Below, one piece after another: positions 25,872 to 33,803 of a DNA stretch of 64,000 bases; position 1 is the first letter of the stretch, and every line of letters starts with the position of its first letter. Origin of the DNA: Janthinobacterium sp. GW458P (GTDB lineage: Bacteria > Pseudomonadota > Gammaproteobacteria > Burkholderiales > Burkholderiaceae_D); assembly GCF_002127585.1 (NCBI RefSeq), contig NZ_NEGZ01000026.1, positions 1 to 64,000 of the forward strand, read 5' to 3'. Made by a program: the position numbers and the translations under genes. The notes under the pieces were generated by a model, which saw nothing but the letters and a program-made list of their open reading frames with translations, had not been told where the DNA came from and made no database searches.

Positions 25872-26492
25872 CTACAGCGGCCAGTTACGCAGCAGCAGGG
25901 CCACCATCTGGTGTAATTGCTCGCGCGACACGCCGGCCGCCGCCTGGATCGCCATGCCCTGCGACAGGGTCACGACAAAGCGCGCCTGCTGCTCGGGACA
26001 GGAATCGGCCGGCAAATCCCCTTCTTCCCTGGCGCGCCGCAAGCGGTCGCGCAGCTTGATCTCGCCGCGCAGGCGGCGCGCAAACAATTCATCGCGGATC
26101 GGCAAGGCATCGTCGCTGCAGGCCAGCGCCGCATTGACGCCCATGCAGCCGTGCGGGCCGTCGGGCATTGTTTGCGCATCGACATACTGCGTCAGCAACG
26201 CTTCGATCACCAGGCGCGCCGTCGGCTGCTCCAGCGCCGCATCGAAAAACTGCATGCGCGTATCGCTGTAGCGCTCGAGCGCCTTGTGGAACAGCTGCTC
26301 CTTGTTACCGAAGACGGCATACAGGCTGGGCCGGTTCATGCCCATGGCTTTCGTCAATTCCGGCAGCGAGCTGCCTTCATAGCCCTTTTCCCAGAACACT
26401 TTCATGGCGCAATCGAGCGCCTCGTCCGCATCGAACGTGCGTGGCCGGCCCGTTTTCGCCTTGCCCGCTTCCTCTGTTTTATCTTGTTTCAT
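25872..26492 (-). CDS. TetR family repressor
   Basis: 206 residues from the ATG at 26492. The N-terminal helix-turn-helix is FWEKGYEGSSLPELTKAMGMNRPSLYAVFGNKE; the rest is the helical ligand domain of the TetR_C_16-like/AcrR group. It is divergent from an MFS exporter. A palindrome ACCGTTCGGT touches its own start codon and a second, ACCGACCGGT, overlaps the exporter promoter, so it likely represses both. Confidence 0.9.
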   Translation of the reverse strand: MKQDKTEEAGKAKTGRPRTFDADEALDCAMKVFWEKGYEGSSLPELTKAMGMNRPSLYAVFGNKEQLFHKALERYSDTRMQFFDAALEQPTARLVIEALLTQYVDAQTMPDGPHGCMGVNAALACSDDALPIRDELFARRLRGEIKLRDRLRRAREEGDLPADSCPEQQARFVVTLSQGMAIQAAAGVSREQLHQMVALLLRNWPL

Positions 26493-26502
26493 ACCGTTCG
26501 GT
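26493..26502. promoter_or_regulatory. TetR operator candidate 1 (at tetR start)
   Basis: ACCGTTCGGT, with arms ACCG and CGGT around a 2-base centre, directly abuts the tetR ATG on the minus strand. Binding here would block tetR expression. Confidence 0.6.
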
Positions 26503-26512
26503 AAAAAATTTA

Positions 26513-26554
26513 TTGACAACACTGTCTGCCTGCCCTGATTATATACCGACCGGT
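26513..26554 (+). promoter_or_regulatory. MFS promoter with TetR operator candidate 2
   Basis: A perfect -35 TTGACA (26513-26518) and a -10-like GATTAT (26537-26542, 18-bp spacer) are followed immediately by ACCGACCGGT (26545-26554), the second copy of the ACCG-NN-CGGT palindrome. The operator lies at the expected transcription start, well placed for repression of the exporter. Confidence 0.65.
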
Positions 26555-26585
26555 TAAAAACCTCCCGGCTTTTCAGGAACTCGAC

Positions 26586-27818
26586 ATGCAGACATCCACT
26601 CCCTCTTCCGCGCCGTCCGCGGCCACCAGCGACGATACCACCGTGGCGCCCTGGCTGGCGGTATTATCCGTCGGCATCGGCGCCTTTGCCCTCGTCACCT
26701 CCGAATTCCTGCCCGTCGGCCTGCTGCCGGCCATGGCGGCCGAACTGGCCATCAGCAAGGGCCAGGCGGGGCTGATGATCACCACGCCCGGCATCGTCGC
26801 CGCGTTTGCCGCCATTCTGGTCACCGTCGGCTCGGGCCGCCTGGACCGCCGCATCGTGCTGCTGGCCCTGACGGCCCTGCTGGTCGCCTCGAACCTGCTG
26901 GTGGCGCTGGCGCCGTCGTATGGCTGGATCTTGCTGGGACGCGCCCTGCTGGGCGTGGGCGTGGGCGGCTTCTGGGCCATCGGCAGCGCCATCGGGCCGC
27001 GCCTGGTCGCGCCGCAGCACGCGTCGCGCGCCATGTCCATCATCTTTGCCGGCGTGTCGCTGGGCACGGTGGCGGGCGTGCCGGCCGGCGCGCTGGTGGG
27101 CGAGCTGGTGGGCTGGAGGGTGGCCTTCGGCGCGGCCAGCGCCATCGCCGTGCTGGTCTTCATCGGCCAGCTGTTGCTGCTGCCCCGGCTGCCGCCCACG
27201 CAAGCCGTCCGCCTGCGCCAGCTGCCGATGATCTTCGGCATCCGCAAGGCCAGGCTGGGCCTGATCGCCACGGCCATGCTGTTCACGGGGCAGTTCGCCG
27301 CCTACACGTATATCGCGCCCTTCCTCACGCAAATCTCGCACCTGGCGGCCGGCACGGTCAGCGCCATGCTGCTCGTGTACGGCGCCGCCGGCTTCATCGG
27401 CAACCTCGTCGGCGGCTGGGCTGCCGGGCGCCATGAGCGGGCCGCGCTGATGGTGACGGGCGCCGTGCTGGGCGTATCGACCCTGGCGCTGGCCGCGCTG
27501 GGCAGCCATGCGCTGACGGCCATGCTGCTGGTGGCCGTCTGGGGCTTCGGTTTCGGCGCCATGCCGATCGCCGTGCAGACGTGGATGTTCAAGGCGGCGC
27601 CGGAGCTGATGGAAGGCAGCAGCGCACTCTTCGTTGCGATTGTGCAAGTATCGCTGGCGTCGGGCGCATTACTGGGGGGCATGGCCGTCGACCGGCTGGG
27701 CGTATCGAGCGCGATGGTGGTGGGTGGCGCGTTCGCCCTCGGCTGCGCCTTGACGATCGCGCTGTTCGGCAAGCCGCAGGTCGCCGCCAAGGCTGGCGCG
27801 GCGTGCGCCGCGTCATAG
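26586..27818 (+). CDS. MFS transporter, DHA1 type, under TetR control
   Basis: 410 residues with 12 membrane helices. Family signs are FALVTSEFLPVGLLPAMA at helix 1, GSGRLDRRIVLL (motif A), GVGVGGFWAIGSAIGPRLV and VAGVPAGALVGELVGWR (motif C region), close to PbuE/YdhP-like exporters. An AGGA site precedes the ATG. The divergent TetR gene and two operators point to induction by an exported compound, identity unknown. The Ala-rich C-terminus is cytoplasmic. Confidence 0.88.
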   Translation: MQTSTPSSAPSAATSDDTTVAPWLAVLSVGIGAFALVTSEFLPVGLLPAMAAELAISKGQAGLMITTPGIVAAFAAILVTVGSGRLDRRIVLLALTALLVASNLLVALAPSYGWILLGRALLGVGVGGFWAIGSAIGPRLVAPQHASRAMSIIFAGVSLGTVAGVPAGALVGELVGWRVAFGAASAIAVLVFIGQLLLLPRLPPTQAVRLRQLPMIFGIRKARLGLIATAMLFTGQFAAYTYIAPFLTQISHLAAGTVSAMLLVYGAAGFIGNLVGGWAAGRHERAALMVTGAVLGVSTLALAALGSHALTAMLLVAVWGFGFGAMPIAVQTWMFKAAPELMEGSSALFVAIVQVSLASGALLGGMAVDRLGVSSAMVVGGAFALGCALTIALFGKPQVAAKAGAACAAS

Positions 27819-27821
27819 GTA

Positions 27822-28124
27822 TCAGATGCGGCCGCGCCGGAATTCGCCGAGGAATTTCGCCACTTCGGCCGGCGTCATGGGCACGTCGGCATCGCCGTGA
27901 TACGCGTACAGGAAGGGCGTGCCGCCCAGGCGGTCCGTCAGCTTGGCAAAGAGCAAGAAACGGCTGCCCAGCGGATAGCGCTGCAGGTCCGTCAGGCGGC
28001 GCGAGCACTGCACGGCCAGTTCCGGCGAAAAAGCCTGGCCCGGCACGGGACGGATTTCCACGCGGCCATGGACGGCGCGCGATTCGACGGCAACATGCCG
28101 GTATGCATAAGTATCACGGGCCAT
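27822..28124 (-). CDS. Hypothetical protein, 100 residues
   Basis: A small soluble protein (begins MARDTYAYRHVAVE) without a signal or membrane helix. The C-terminal half contains KLTDRLGGTPFLYAYHGD and PMTPAEVAKFLGEF. I do not recognise the family. A good AAGGTGG ribosome site and high-GC codon use support a real gene. It converges on the MFS gene with 3 bases between stops and lies downstream, on the same strand, of no obvious partner. Confidence 0.6.
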   Translation of the reverse strand: MARDTYAYRHVAVESRAVHGRVEIRPVPGQAFSPELAVQCSRRLTDLQRYPLGSRFLLFAKLTDRLGGTPFLYAYHGDADVPMTPAEVAKFLGEFRRGRI

Positions 28125-28181
28125 GCCGCCACCTTGAATGAAATAAAGGCGCCATCTTAAGCGAAGTGGGCGCCTGCCGTG

Positions 28182-29345
28182 CTACTGCGGCACGATGCGC
28201 AGCAAACGGCCATTGTCTTCGTCTGTCAGCGCATACAGGTAGCCGTCCGGTCCCTGGCGCACGTCGCGCACGCGCGCGCCGATGGCCAGGCGGTCCTGCC
28301 CCGTCACCTTGCCGTTCGCATCGACGGCGATGCGGCGGATATCCCCGGCCGCCAGGCCGCCGCTGAAGATGCTGCCGCGCCAGGCGGCGATCTTGTCGCC
28401 CGTGTAGACGGCCAGCCCCGACGGCGCCGGCGACGGCACCCAGGCCACGCTCGGATTGAGCATGCCGGGCACCTCATGCTTGCCGACGGGTTCGTGCGTC
28501 TTGTAGTCGGCGCCATAGCTTTGCAGCGGCCAGCCGTAGTTGCCGCCCGCCACTATCAGGTTCAGTTCATCACCGCCGTACGGGCCGTGTTCCGTCGCCC
28601 ACACGCGGCCGGAAACAGGGTCGAGCGCCAGGCCCTGCACGTTGCGGTGGCCATACGACCAGATTTCCGGCAAGGCCCCCCTGGCGGCCAGCGGATTGCC
28701 GGGCGCCGGTTTGCCGTCTTGCGTCAGGCGCAGGATGGAACCCTGGTGCGTGGCCAGGTTCTGCGCCTGTTCGCGGGCCAGGCGGTCGCCGATGCGCAGC
28801 GGCGGATTGCCGCCGTCGGCCACGCTCATCAGCAAGCTGCCGTCCGGCAGCCACAGCAGGCGCGAGCCGAAATGCTGGCCGCCGCTCTTGTCGGTCGCCA
28901 CCTTGAACAGGGTCTCGATGCCCGTCACCTTCTTGCCGTCGAACACGCCGCGCACGAGGGTCGTGCGGTTGGCGTCATTCGTGCCCGTCGACACCGTCAT
29001 GTACACGCGCGGGTTCGGCTTGCCCGCGTCCTGCGGATGAATGACGATATCGAGCAGGCCGCCCTGCCCGCCCGTAAACACCTTGGGCATGCCTTCCAGC
29101 GCGACATCCTCGAATTTCTTGCCATTGAGCAGATGCAAGCTGCCCTGCTTGCTGGTGACCAGCGCGCGCCCCTCGCCCAGCCAGGCGATGCCCCACGGCT
29201 GGCGCACACCCTGCGCGACGGTCTCGGCCTTCCAGCCCTGTCTGGCGGCGGGTGGCTCTCCCGTGGCCTGCAGTTCGGCGTGGGCCGCTGGCGCGGCAGT
29301 CAATGCCCATGCAAGCAAGATGCTGGTACGGCGTAACTGGAACAT
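28182..29345 (-). CDS. PQQ-dependent aldose sugar dehydrogenase-like protein (YliI family)
   Basis: 387 residues from the ATG at 29345, with a signal peptide (LAWALTAAPAAHA). The six-bladed propeller of the soluble glucose/sorbosone dehydrogenase family is shown by QPWGIAWLGEGRALVTSKQG, GGQGGLLDIVIHP, IWSYGHRNVQGLALDP and TEHGPYGGDELN. Members oxidise aldose sugars in the periplasm with PQQ. It is the last gene of a run beginning at the NUDIX gene, 37 bases after ispF, so it may be co-transcribed by chance rather than by function. Confidence 0.88.
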   Translation of the reverse strand: MFQLRRTSILLAWALTAAPAAHAELQATGEPPAARQGWKAETVAQGVRQPWGIAWLGEGRALVTSKQGSLHLLNGKKFEDVALEGMPKVFTGGQGGLLDIVIHPQDAGKPNPRVYMTVSTGTNDANRTTLVRGVFDGKKVTGIETLFKVATDKSGGQHFGSRLLWLPDGSLLMSVADGGNPPLRIGDRLAREQAQNLATHQGSILRLTQDGKPAPGNPLAARGALPEIWSYGHRNVQGLALDPVSGRVWATEHGPYGGDELNLIVAGGNYGWPLQSYGADYKTHEPVGKHEVPGMLNPSVAWVPSPAPSGLAVYTGDKIAAWRGSIFSGGLAAGDIRRIAVDANGKVTGQDRLAIGARVRDVRQGPDGYLYALTDEDNGRLLRIVPQ

Positions 29346-29382
29346 GGCGACTCCTGTCGGTGATCGATCAATGGCGGGCCTC

Positions 29383-29883
29383 TCAGGCGCGCAGCAGCAA
29401 GGCCACGGCTTCGGCCGCGATGCCCTCTTCGCGGCCCAGGTAGCCCAGCTTTTCATTCGTCTTGGCCTTGATGTTGACCTGACCCACGGTCACGCCCAGG
29501 TCTTCGGCCACGTTGGCGCACATGGCGGCGATGTGCGGCGCCATTTTCGGGCGCTGGGCGATGATGGTGGCGTCGATATTGCCGATGATATAACCGGTCG
29601 CCTGCACGCGGCGCACGGCTTCGCGCAGCAGGGTGCGCGAATCGGCGCCCTTGAATTGCGCGTCCGTGTCGGGGAAATGGCGGCCGATGTCGCCCAGGGC
29701 GGCGGCGCCGAAGATGGCGTCCGTAATCGCGTGCAGCAGCACGTCCGCGTCGGAGTGGCCGAGCAGGCCCAGGTGATGGGGAATCTTCACGCCGCCGATG
29801 ATCAGGTCGCGGTTTTCGACCAGCGCGTGGCAGTCATAGCCCTGGCCGATACGAAATGGGAGGTCGGGAGTCGTTGTATTCAT
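29383..29883 (-). CDS. ispF: 2-C-methyl-D-erythritol 2,4-cyclodiphosphate synthase
   Basis: 166 residues from the ATG at 29883. It makes the cyclic diphosphate intermediate of the MEP isoprenoid pathway. Metal ligands are visible in GQGYDCHAL (Asp, His) and the substrate site in [18 protein letters not shown] and [13 protein letters not shown]. It lies 11 bases after ispD, the preceding step but one, as in many proteobacteria. Confidence 0.97.
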   Translation of the reverse strand: MNTTTPDLPFRIGQGYDCHALVENRDLIIGGVKIPHHLGLLGHSDADVLLHAITDAIFGAAALGDIGRHFPDTDAQFKGADSRTLLREAVRRVQATGYIIGNIDATIIAQRPKMAPHIAAMCANVAEDLGVTVGQVNIKAKTNEKLGYLGREEGIAAEAVALLLRA

Positions 29884-29894
29884 ATTGTTCTCTT

Positions 29895-30602
29895 TCAAAT
29901 GCGGGGGTTGGCCAGGTACAGCTCGGCCGTGTGGATGTCGCGCGGCAGGGTCACCTTCAGGTTGCGCGGGTGGCCCTCGACCAGTTTCGGCGCCAGGCCC
30001 AGCGCCTCGACGGCGCTGGCGTCGTCCGTGATCGCTTGCGGGTCGGGCGCCTGCGACAAGGCCCGGTGCAGCAAGGCATAGCTGAACATCTGCGGCGTCT
30101 GCGCCAGCCACAGGCCGTCGCGCGGCACCGTCTGCGCCGACACATTGGCCGGCCCGGCCCGCTTGACGGTGTCGACCACGGGCAAGGCCAGCAAGCCGCC
30201 GGCCGCATGGTCGCCGACTTCGGTGATGAGCTTGGCGATCAGCGCCGGCGTCAGGCCGGGACGGGCCGCGTCGTGCACCAGCACCTGGTCATGGCCATCC
30301 ATGCTGCCCTGCAAGGCCTGCAGCCCGTTCAGGATGCTTTCCATGCGCGTGGCGCCGCCGCAGCGCAGCACAGTGACGCCCTGCTCCGGCACGACCGTGT
30401 CGATGACGCCATCGTCGGCGCTGACGACGACATAGGTGTGCGCGATCAGGGGACTGGCGAGAAAAGCGTCGAGCGCGTGGCGCAGCATGGGCTTGCCGGC
30501 GATGGCTAAATATTGCTTGGGACTGCCCGCCTCCATGCGCGCGCCCACGCCGGCGGCGGGGATCAGGGCAAAATAACGGACGGTGTTCGGTGCTGCGGTC
30601 AT
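29895..30602 (-). CDS. ispD: 2-C-methyl-D-erythritol 4-phosphate cytidylyltransferase
   Basis: 235 residues. It joins CTP and MEP in the MEP pathway. The nucleotide-binding loop [14 protein letters not shown] and the VHDAARP motif are present, and the length is normal. It is co-transcribed with ispF and starts 12 bases after the upstream HExxH protein gene. Confidence 0.97.
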   Translation of the reverse strand: MTAAPNTVRYFALIPAAGVGARMEAGSPKQYLAIAGKPMLRHALDAFLASPLIAHTYVVVSADDGVIDTVVPEQGVTVLRCGGATRMESILNGLQALQGSMDGHDQVLVHDAARPGLTPALIAKLITEVGDHAAGGLLALPVVDTVKRAGPANVSAQTVPRDGLWLAQTPQMFSYALLHRALSQAPDPQAITDDASAVEALGLAPKLVEGHPRNLKVTLPRDIHTAELYLANPRI

Positions 30603-30614
30603 GCCATTCCTTAT

Positions 30615-31310
30615 CTAGTTGGTCGGCGCGGCCTTGCCGGCCAGGATGTTCTGGATTTCACCTTTGCACGCCTTGCCCAGGCGCGCATATTCTTGCGGAG
30701 AATCAATGGCGGCCTGCAAGACTTCCACCTTGCGCATTTCCGCCTTGATGTAGGGCAACCAGCCCGTGTCGATCTCGCGCGCCAGCGCCGCCTTGGCCGT
30801 GCCGCTGGGCGCATACAGGGGGCGCGCCTCGAAGCGCCGGGCCAGCGCCGCGCGCACGGTCTTTTCCACGCGCGGCAGGTGTTCCATATAGGTTTTCATG
30901 TGCCGCAGCTCGTGCGCGAGTATTTCATCATACGCGCACGTGCCGGGAGCAAACTCGCGGCCGATGTAGATCACCACGGGCGCATACGTGAGGGTCACGG
31001 TAATCTGCGGCGCCACGCATTCATAGCCGCTGGCCGGGTCTTGCAGCATGGGGCCGGCCAGGGCGATGGCCACGCGCGAATCGGTCTTCGTCAGGCCCAG
31101 CACCCAGGTATCGGCGCGCGCCGTGCCCTTCATCACCGTCAGCGCCTTGTATGGCAGGTGCGTGTCGATGGTATAGCCGTTCTGTTGCGCCGTCAGCACG
31201 GACACCGTCTTGCTGATCGTGTCTTCGCAGCGCACCTGGAACGGCGTGCGCTGCGCCCCGTGTGCGCCCAGGCTGGCCGACGCCAGCAGCAGGAAGATCG
31301 CCGTGCGCAT
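30615..31310 (-). CDS. Exported putative zinc metallopeptidase-like protein (HELRH motif)
   Basis: About 231 residues from the ATG at 31310 (an in-frame TTG at 31322 would overlap the NUDIX stop). A signal peptide (IFLLLASASLGAHGA) is present. In the middle, ILAHELRHMKTYMEHL contains HExxH, the zinc-binding signature of metallopeptidases, with an ECVAPQ and a CAYDE cysteine nearby and one near the end (KACKG). The rest resembles no family I can name with certainty; a DUF922-type predicted protease is one possibility. It sits between NUDIX and ispD in one transcription run. Confidence 0.65.
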   Translation of the reverse strand: MRTAIFLLLASASLGAHGAQRTPFQVRCEDTISKTVSVLTAQQNGYTIDTHLPYKALTVMKGTARADTWVLGLTKTDSRVAIALAGPMLQDPASGYECVAPQITVTLTYAPVVIYIGREFAPGTCAYDEILAHELRHMKTYMEHLPRVEKTVRAALARRFEARPLYAPSGTAKAALAREIDTGWLPYIKAEMRKVEVLQAAIDSPQEYARLGKACKGEIQNILAGKAAPTN

Positions 31311-31318
31311 GCGCAGGA

Positions 31319-31870
31319 TCAAGCCGGTTGCCAGGCGCCGCTGGTAATCTTGTCGAGCCAGAAGATGCCGATGACGGTCTTCACGTCCGTGATCGTGCCA
31401 TCCCTGACCCAGTCGAGCAACTGCGGCACGGTGGCCGTAAACGTTTCGAGGAATTCGCCCTCGTCGAGCTGGCGTTCGCCGGCCACGAGTCCGCGCGCCA
31501 AAAACAGTTCCAGGTGTTCGTCGGAATACGCGATGGCGTTATGGATGGTGGCAACGAATTGCCAGTCGCTGGCCGTGTAGCCCGTTTCTTCCAGCAACTC
31601 GCGCTGGGCGCAGGCCAGGTGGGCCTCGCCCGCATCGATCTTGCCGGCCGGGAATTCAATGAACACCCGGTCCAGCGGATAGCGGTACTGGCGTTCCATC
31701 AGCACGGTGCCGTCATCGAGCAGGGGCAGGATGACGACGGCGCCCGGATGCAGGACGAATTCGCGCGCCGTGATCTTGCCGTCGGGCAGCGCAACGCGGT
31801 CGCGCTGCACGCGCAGGAAGCCGCCCTGGTAGACGAGTTCGCCGTCCACCTTGGTCTCAGTTAAATTCAT
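31319..31870 (-). CDS. NUDIX hydrolase, ADP-ribose pyrophosphatase type
   Basis: About 183 residues from the ATG at 31870; two further in-frame ATGs lie just upstream (31876 and 31891). The NUDIX box is complete: GKIDAGEAHLACAQRELLEETGY, with the EExG glutamates that bind Mg. The preceding PLDRVFIEFPAG and HPGAVVILPLL segments fit the ADP-ribose pyrophosphatase (NudF) group, which splits ADP-ribose to AMP and ribose phosphate. It begins just past the nuo terminator and heads the run to ispDF. Confidence 0.9.
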   Translation of the reverse strand: MNLTETKVDGELVYQGGFLRVQRDRVALPDGKITAREFVLHPGAVVILPLLDDGTVLMERQYRYPLDRVFIEFPAGKIDAGEAHLACAQRELLEETGYTASDWQFVATIHNAIAYSDEHLELFLARGLVAGERQLDEGEFLETFTATVPQLLDWVRDGTITDVKTVIGIFWLDKITSGAWQPA

Positions 31871-31907
31871 ATCCATGCGTTCAGTATCCATACGTTGATT
31901 ATGCTCA

Positions 31908-31935
31908 ATAAAAAAAAACGGCGCCAGAGGCGCCG
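31908..31935 (-). terminator. Intrinsic terminator at the end of the nuo operon
   Basis: Read on the minus strand, arms CGGCGCC and GGCGCCG (31935-31929 and 31925-31919) with a 3-base loop are followed by a run of T to 31908. It lies 17 bases after the DUF2818 stop codon and separates nuo from the NUDIX gene. Confidence 0.9.
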
Positions 31936-31951
31936 CTTTCGGTCGATGGGG

Positions 31952-32281
31952 CTAATGTCGTTTGCGCAGGTAGCGGGTGACAAAGCCTGGGAAAGCCAGC
32001 ACCAGGAACAGGCAGCCGGTGATGGCGTAGAACTCCCATGTCTGCGGGAAAGCGTTGCCGATGCGCGCTTCAAGCGCGAACGCCACGGCGCCGACGATGA
32101 AGTACAGAATCACCATCTCCAGCAGGCGCAGCGCCAGCGGCTTGCGCCAGCCTTTGCCCCCGTCTGCCTGCGCCGCCTTTTTCAGCGGCACGGCGGCAAA
32201 CAGTTTCTCGTTCAGGAAAGGCAGGTTGGCGCCCAGGATGCCCAGGGCGATCACCAGCCAGCTCGAGACGGTGACATCCAT
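31952..32281 (-). CDS. DUF2818 family membrane protein
   Basis: 109 residues with about three membrane helices (VSSWLVIALGILGANLPFL, LRLLEMVILYFIVGAVAFAL, WEFYAITGCLFLVLAFPGF). It starts 3 bases after nuoN ends. Genes of this family sit behind nuoN in betaproteobacteria. A role in complex I assembly or stability is suggested by that position only. Confidence 0.85.
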   Translation of the reverse strand: MDVTVSSWLVIALGILGANLPFLNEKLFAAVPLKKAAQADGGKGWRKPLALRLLEMVILYFIVGAVAFALEARIGNAFPQTWEFYAITGCLFLVLAFPGFVTRYLRKRH

Positions 32282-32284
32282 CGG

Positions 32285-33787
32285 TCAGGACGCCAGGGTC
32301 TTGGTGATGGCCGTCGCGCAGGCAGCCAGGATGCTGTTAGGCATCACACCGAGGGCCAGGACGAACACGCCGTTCAGGGCCAGCACGACGCGCATGTCGC
32401 CATGCACGACCAGCGCATTGCTGTCGCTCGGCTCGTCGAACCACATCATCTTGACGACGCGCAGGTAGTAGAAGGCGCCGATCAGCGAGAACAGCACGGC
32501 GGCGATGGTCAGCCACAGCTGGCCCGTGGCCAGCACGGAAGCGAGCACCGAGTACTTGGCCATGAAGCCCATCAGTGGCGGCACGCCAGCCAGCGAGAAC
32601 ATGAACAGGGTCATCACCAGGGCAAAGATCGGGCTGCGTTTGCCCAAGCCCTTGAAGTCGGCCAGTTCGTCTGCTTCGAAACCATTGCGTGCCAGCAACA
32701 TGATCACGCCAAAGGTACCCAGGGTGGTAAACACGTAGGTGATGACGTAGTACATCGAGGCGCCGTAGGCGGTGGCTGCGCCGGCCGCGTTGAGCGTGTT
32801 GTTCGGCGCGTCGACGGTGCCCGACAGCAAGCCCAGCAGCACGAAGCCCATTTGCGCGATGGTCGAGTACGCCAACATGCGCTTCAAATTGGTTTGCGCA
32901 ATGGCGGTGAAGTTACCGATGGCCAGCGACATCACGGCCAGCACCAGCAGCATTTGCTGCCAGTCATGCGCCATCGGCAGCAAGCCTTCGGCCAGCAAGC
33001 GCAGCGTGATGGCGAAGGCGGCCAGTTTCGGCGCCGCGCCCAGCAGCAGGGTCACGGCCGTCGGCGAACCTTGATACACGTCAGGCACCCACATGTGGAA
33101 TGGCACGACGCCCAGTTTGAAGGCCAGGCCGGCTACCAGGAACACCAGGCCGAAGACCATGATGGTGCCGTTGGTCTTGCCGTTTTCCAGCGCCACGCGC
33201 AGTTCGCCCAGGTCCAGCGTGCCGGAGGCGCCGTACAGCATCGAGATACCGTACAACATGAAACCGGAAGCCAGCGCGCCCAGGATGAAGTATTTCATGG
33301 CCGCTTCCGTGGCCTTGGCATTGTCACGGCGCAGCGCGATCAGCGCGTACAGCGACAGCGACATCAGTTCCAGTCCCAGGTAGATGATCAGGAAGTTGTT
33401 GGCCGAGATCATGATCATCTGGCCCAGCAGTGCAAACAGGGCCAGCACGTAGAACTCGCCGCCCAGGTTACCCGACAGCATGCTGCGGTCGGTGGCATAG
33501 GCACGCGAGTAGATCAGCGTCAGCGCCACGGCGCCGTACGAGAACAGTTTCAGCAACTGCGACATCGGGTCCGACACGAACATATTGTGGAACGTGTAGA
33601 CGGTGGTGCCCGCGTTGAAGTCGCCTACGGTCAGCAAGGCGCAGCCGGCCAGGGTCAGCAAGGCCAGCACGTAAGTGATCGAACGCTTCGCCGCAGGCAA
33701 GAACATATCGATCAGCAAGAGCGCCGACGTGGCGATCAGCAGAAAGATTTCCGCGTACAGCGGTACCAGATTAGGTGCATTAGTCAT
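32285..33787 (-). CDS. nuoN: NADH-quinone oxidoreductase subunit N
   Basis: 500 residues, about 14 helices. One of the three Mrp-antiporter-like proton-pumping subunits of complex I. The family helix with a key lysine is present (TNLKRMLAYSTIAQMGF), as is the KLGVVPFHMWVPDVYQGSP segment. It follows nuoM by 16 bases and is the last core subunit of the operon. Confidence 0.97.
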   Translation of the reverse strand: MTNAPNLVPLYAEIFLLIATSALLLIDMFLPAAKRSITYVLALLTLAGCALLTVGDFNAGTTVYTFHNMFVSDPMSQLLKLFSYGAVALTLIYSRAYATDRSMLSGNLGGEFYVLALFALLGQMIMISANNFLIIYLGLELMSLSLYALIALRRDNAKATEAAMKYFILGALASGFMLYGISMLYGASGTLDLGELRVALENGKTNGTIMVFGLVFLVAGLAFKLGVVPFHMWVPDVYQGSPTAVTLLLGAAPKLAAFAITLRLLAEGLLPMAHDWQQMLLVLAVMSLAIGNFTAIAQTNLKRMLAYSTIAQMGFVLLGLLSGTVDAPNNTLNAAGAATAYGASMYYVITYVFTTLGTFGVIMLLARNGFEADELADFKGLGKRSPIFALVMTLFMFSLAGVPPLMGFMAKYSVLASVLATGQLWLTIAAVLFSLIGAFYYLRVVKMMWFDEPSDSNALVVHGDMRVVLALNGVFVLALGVMPNSILAACATAITKTLAS

Positions 33788-33803
33788 GTTATCGGTCTTC
33801 TAT

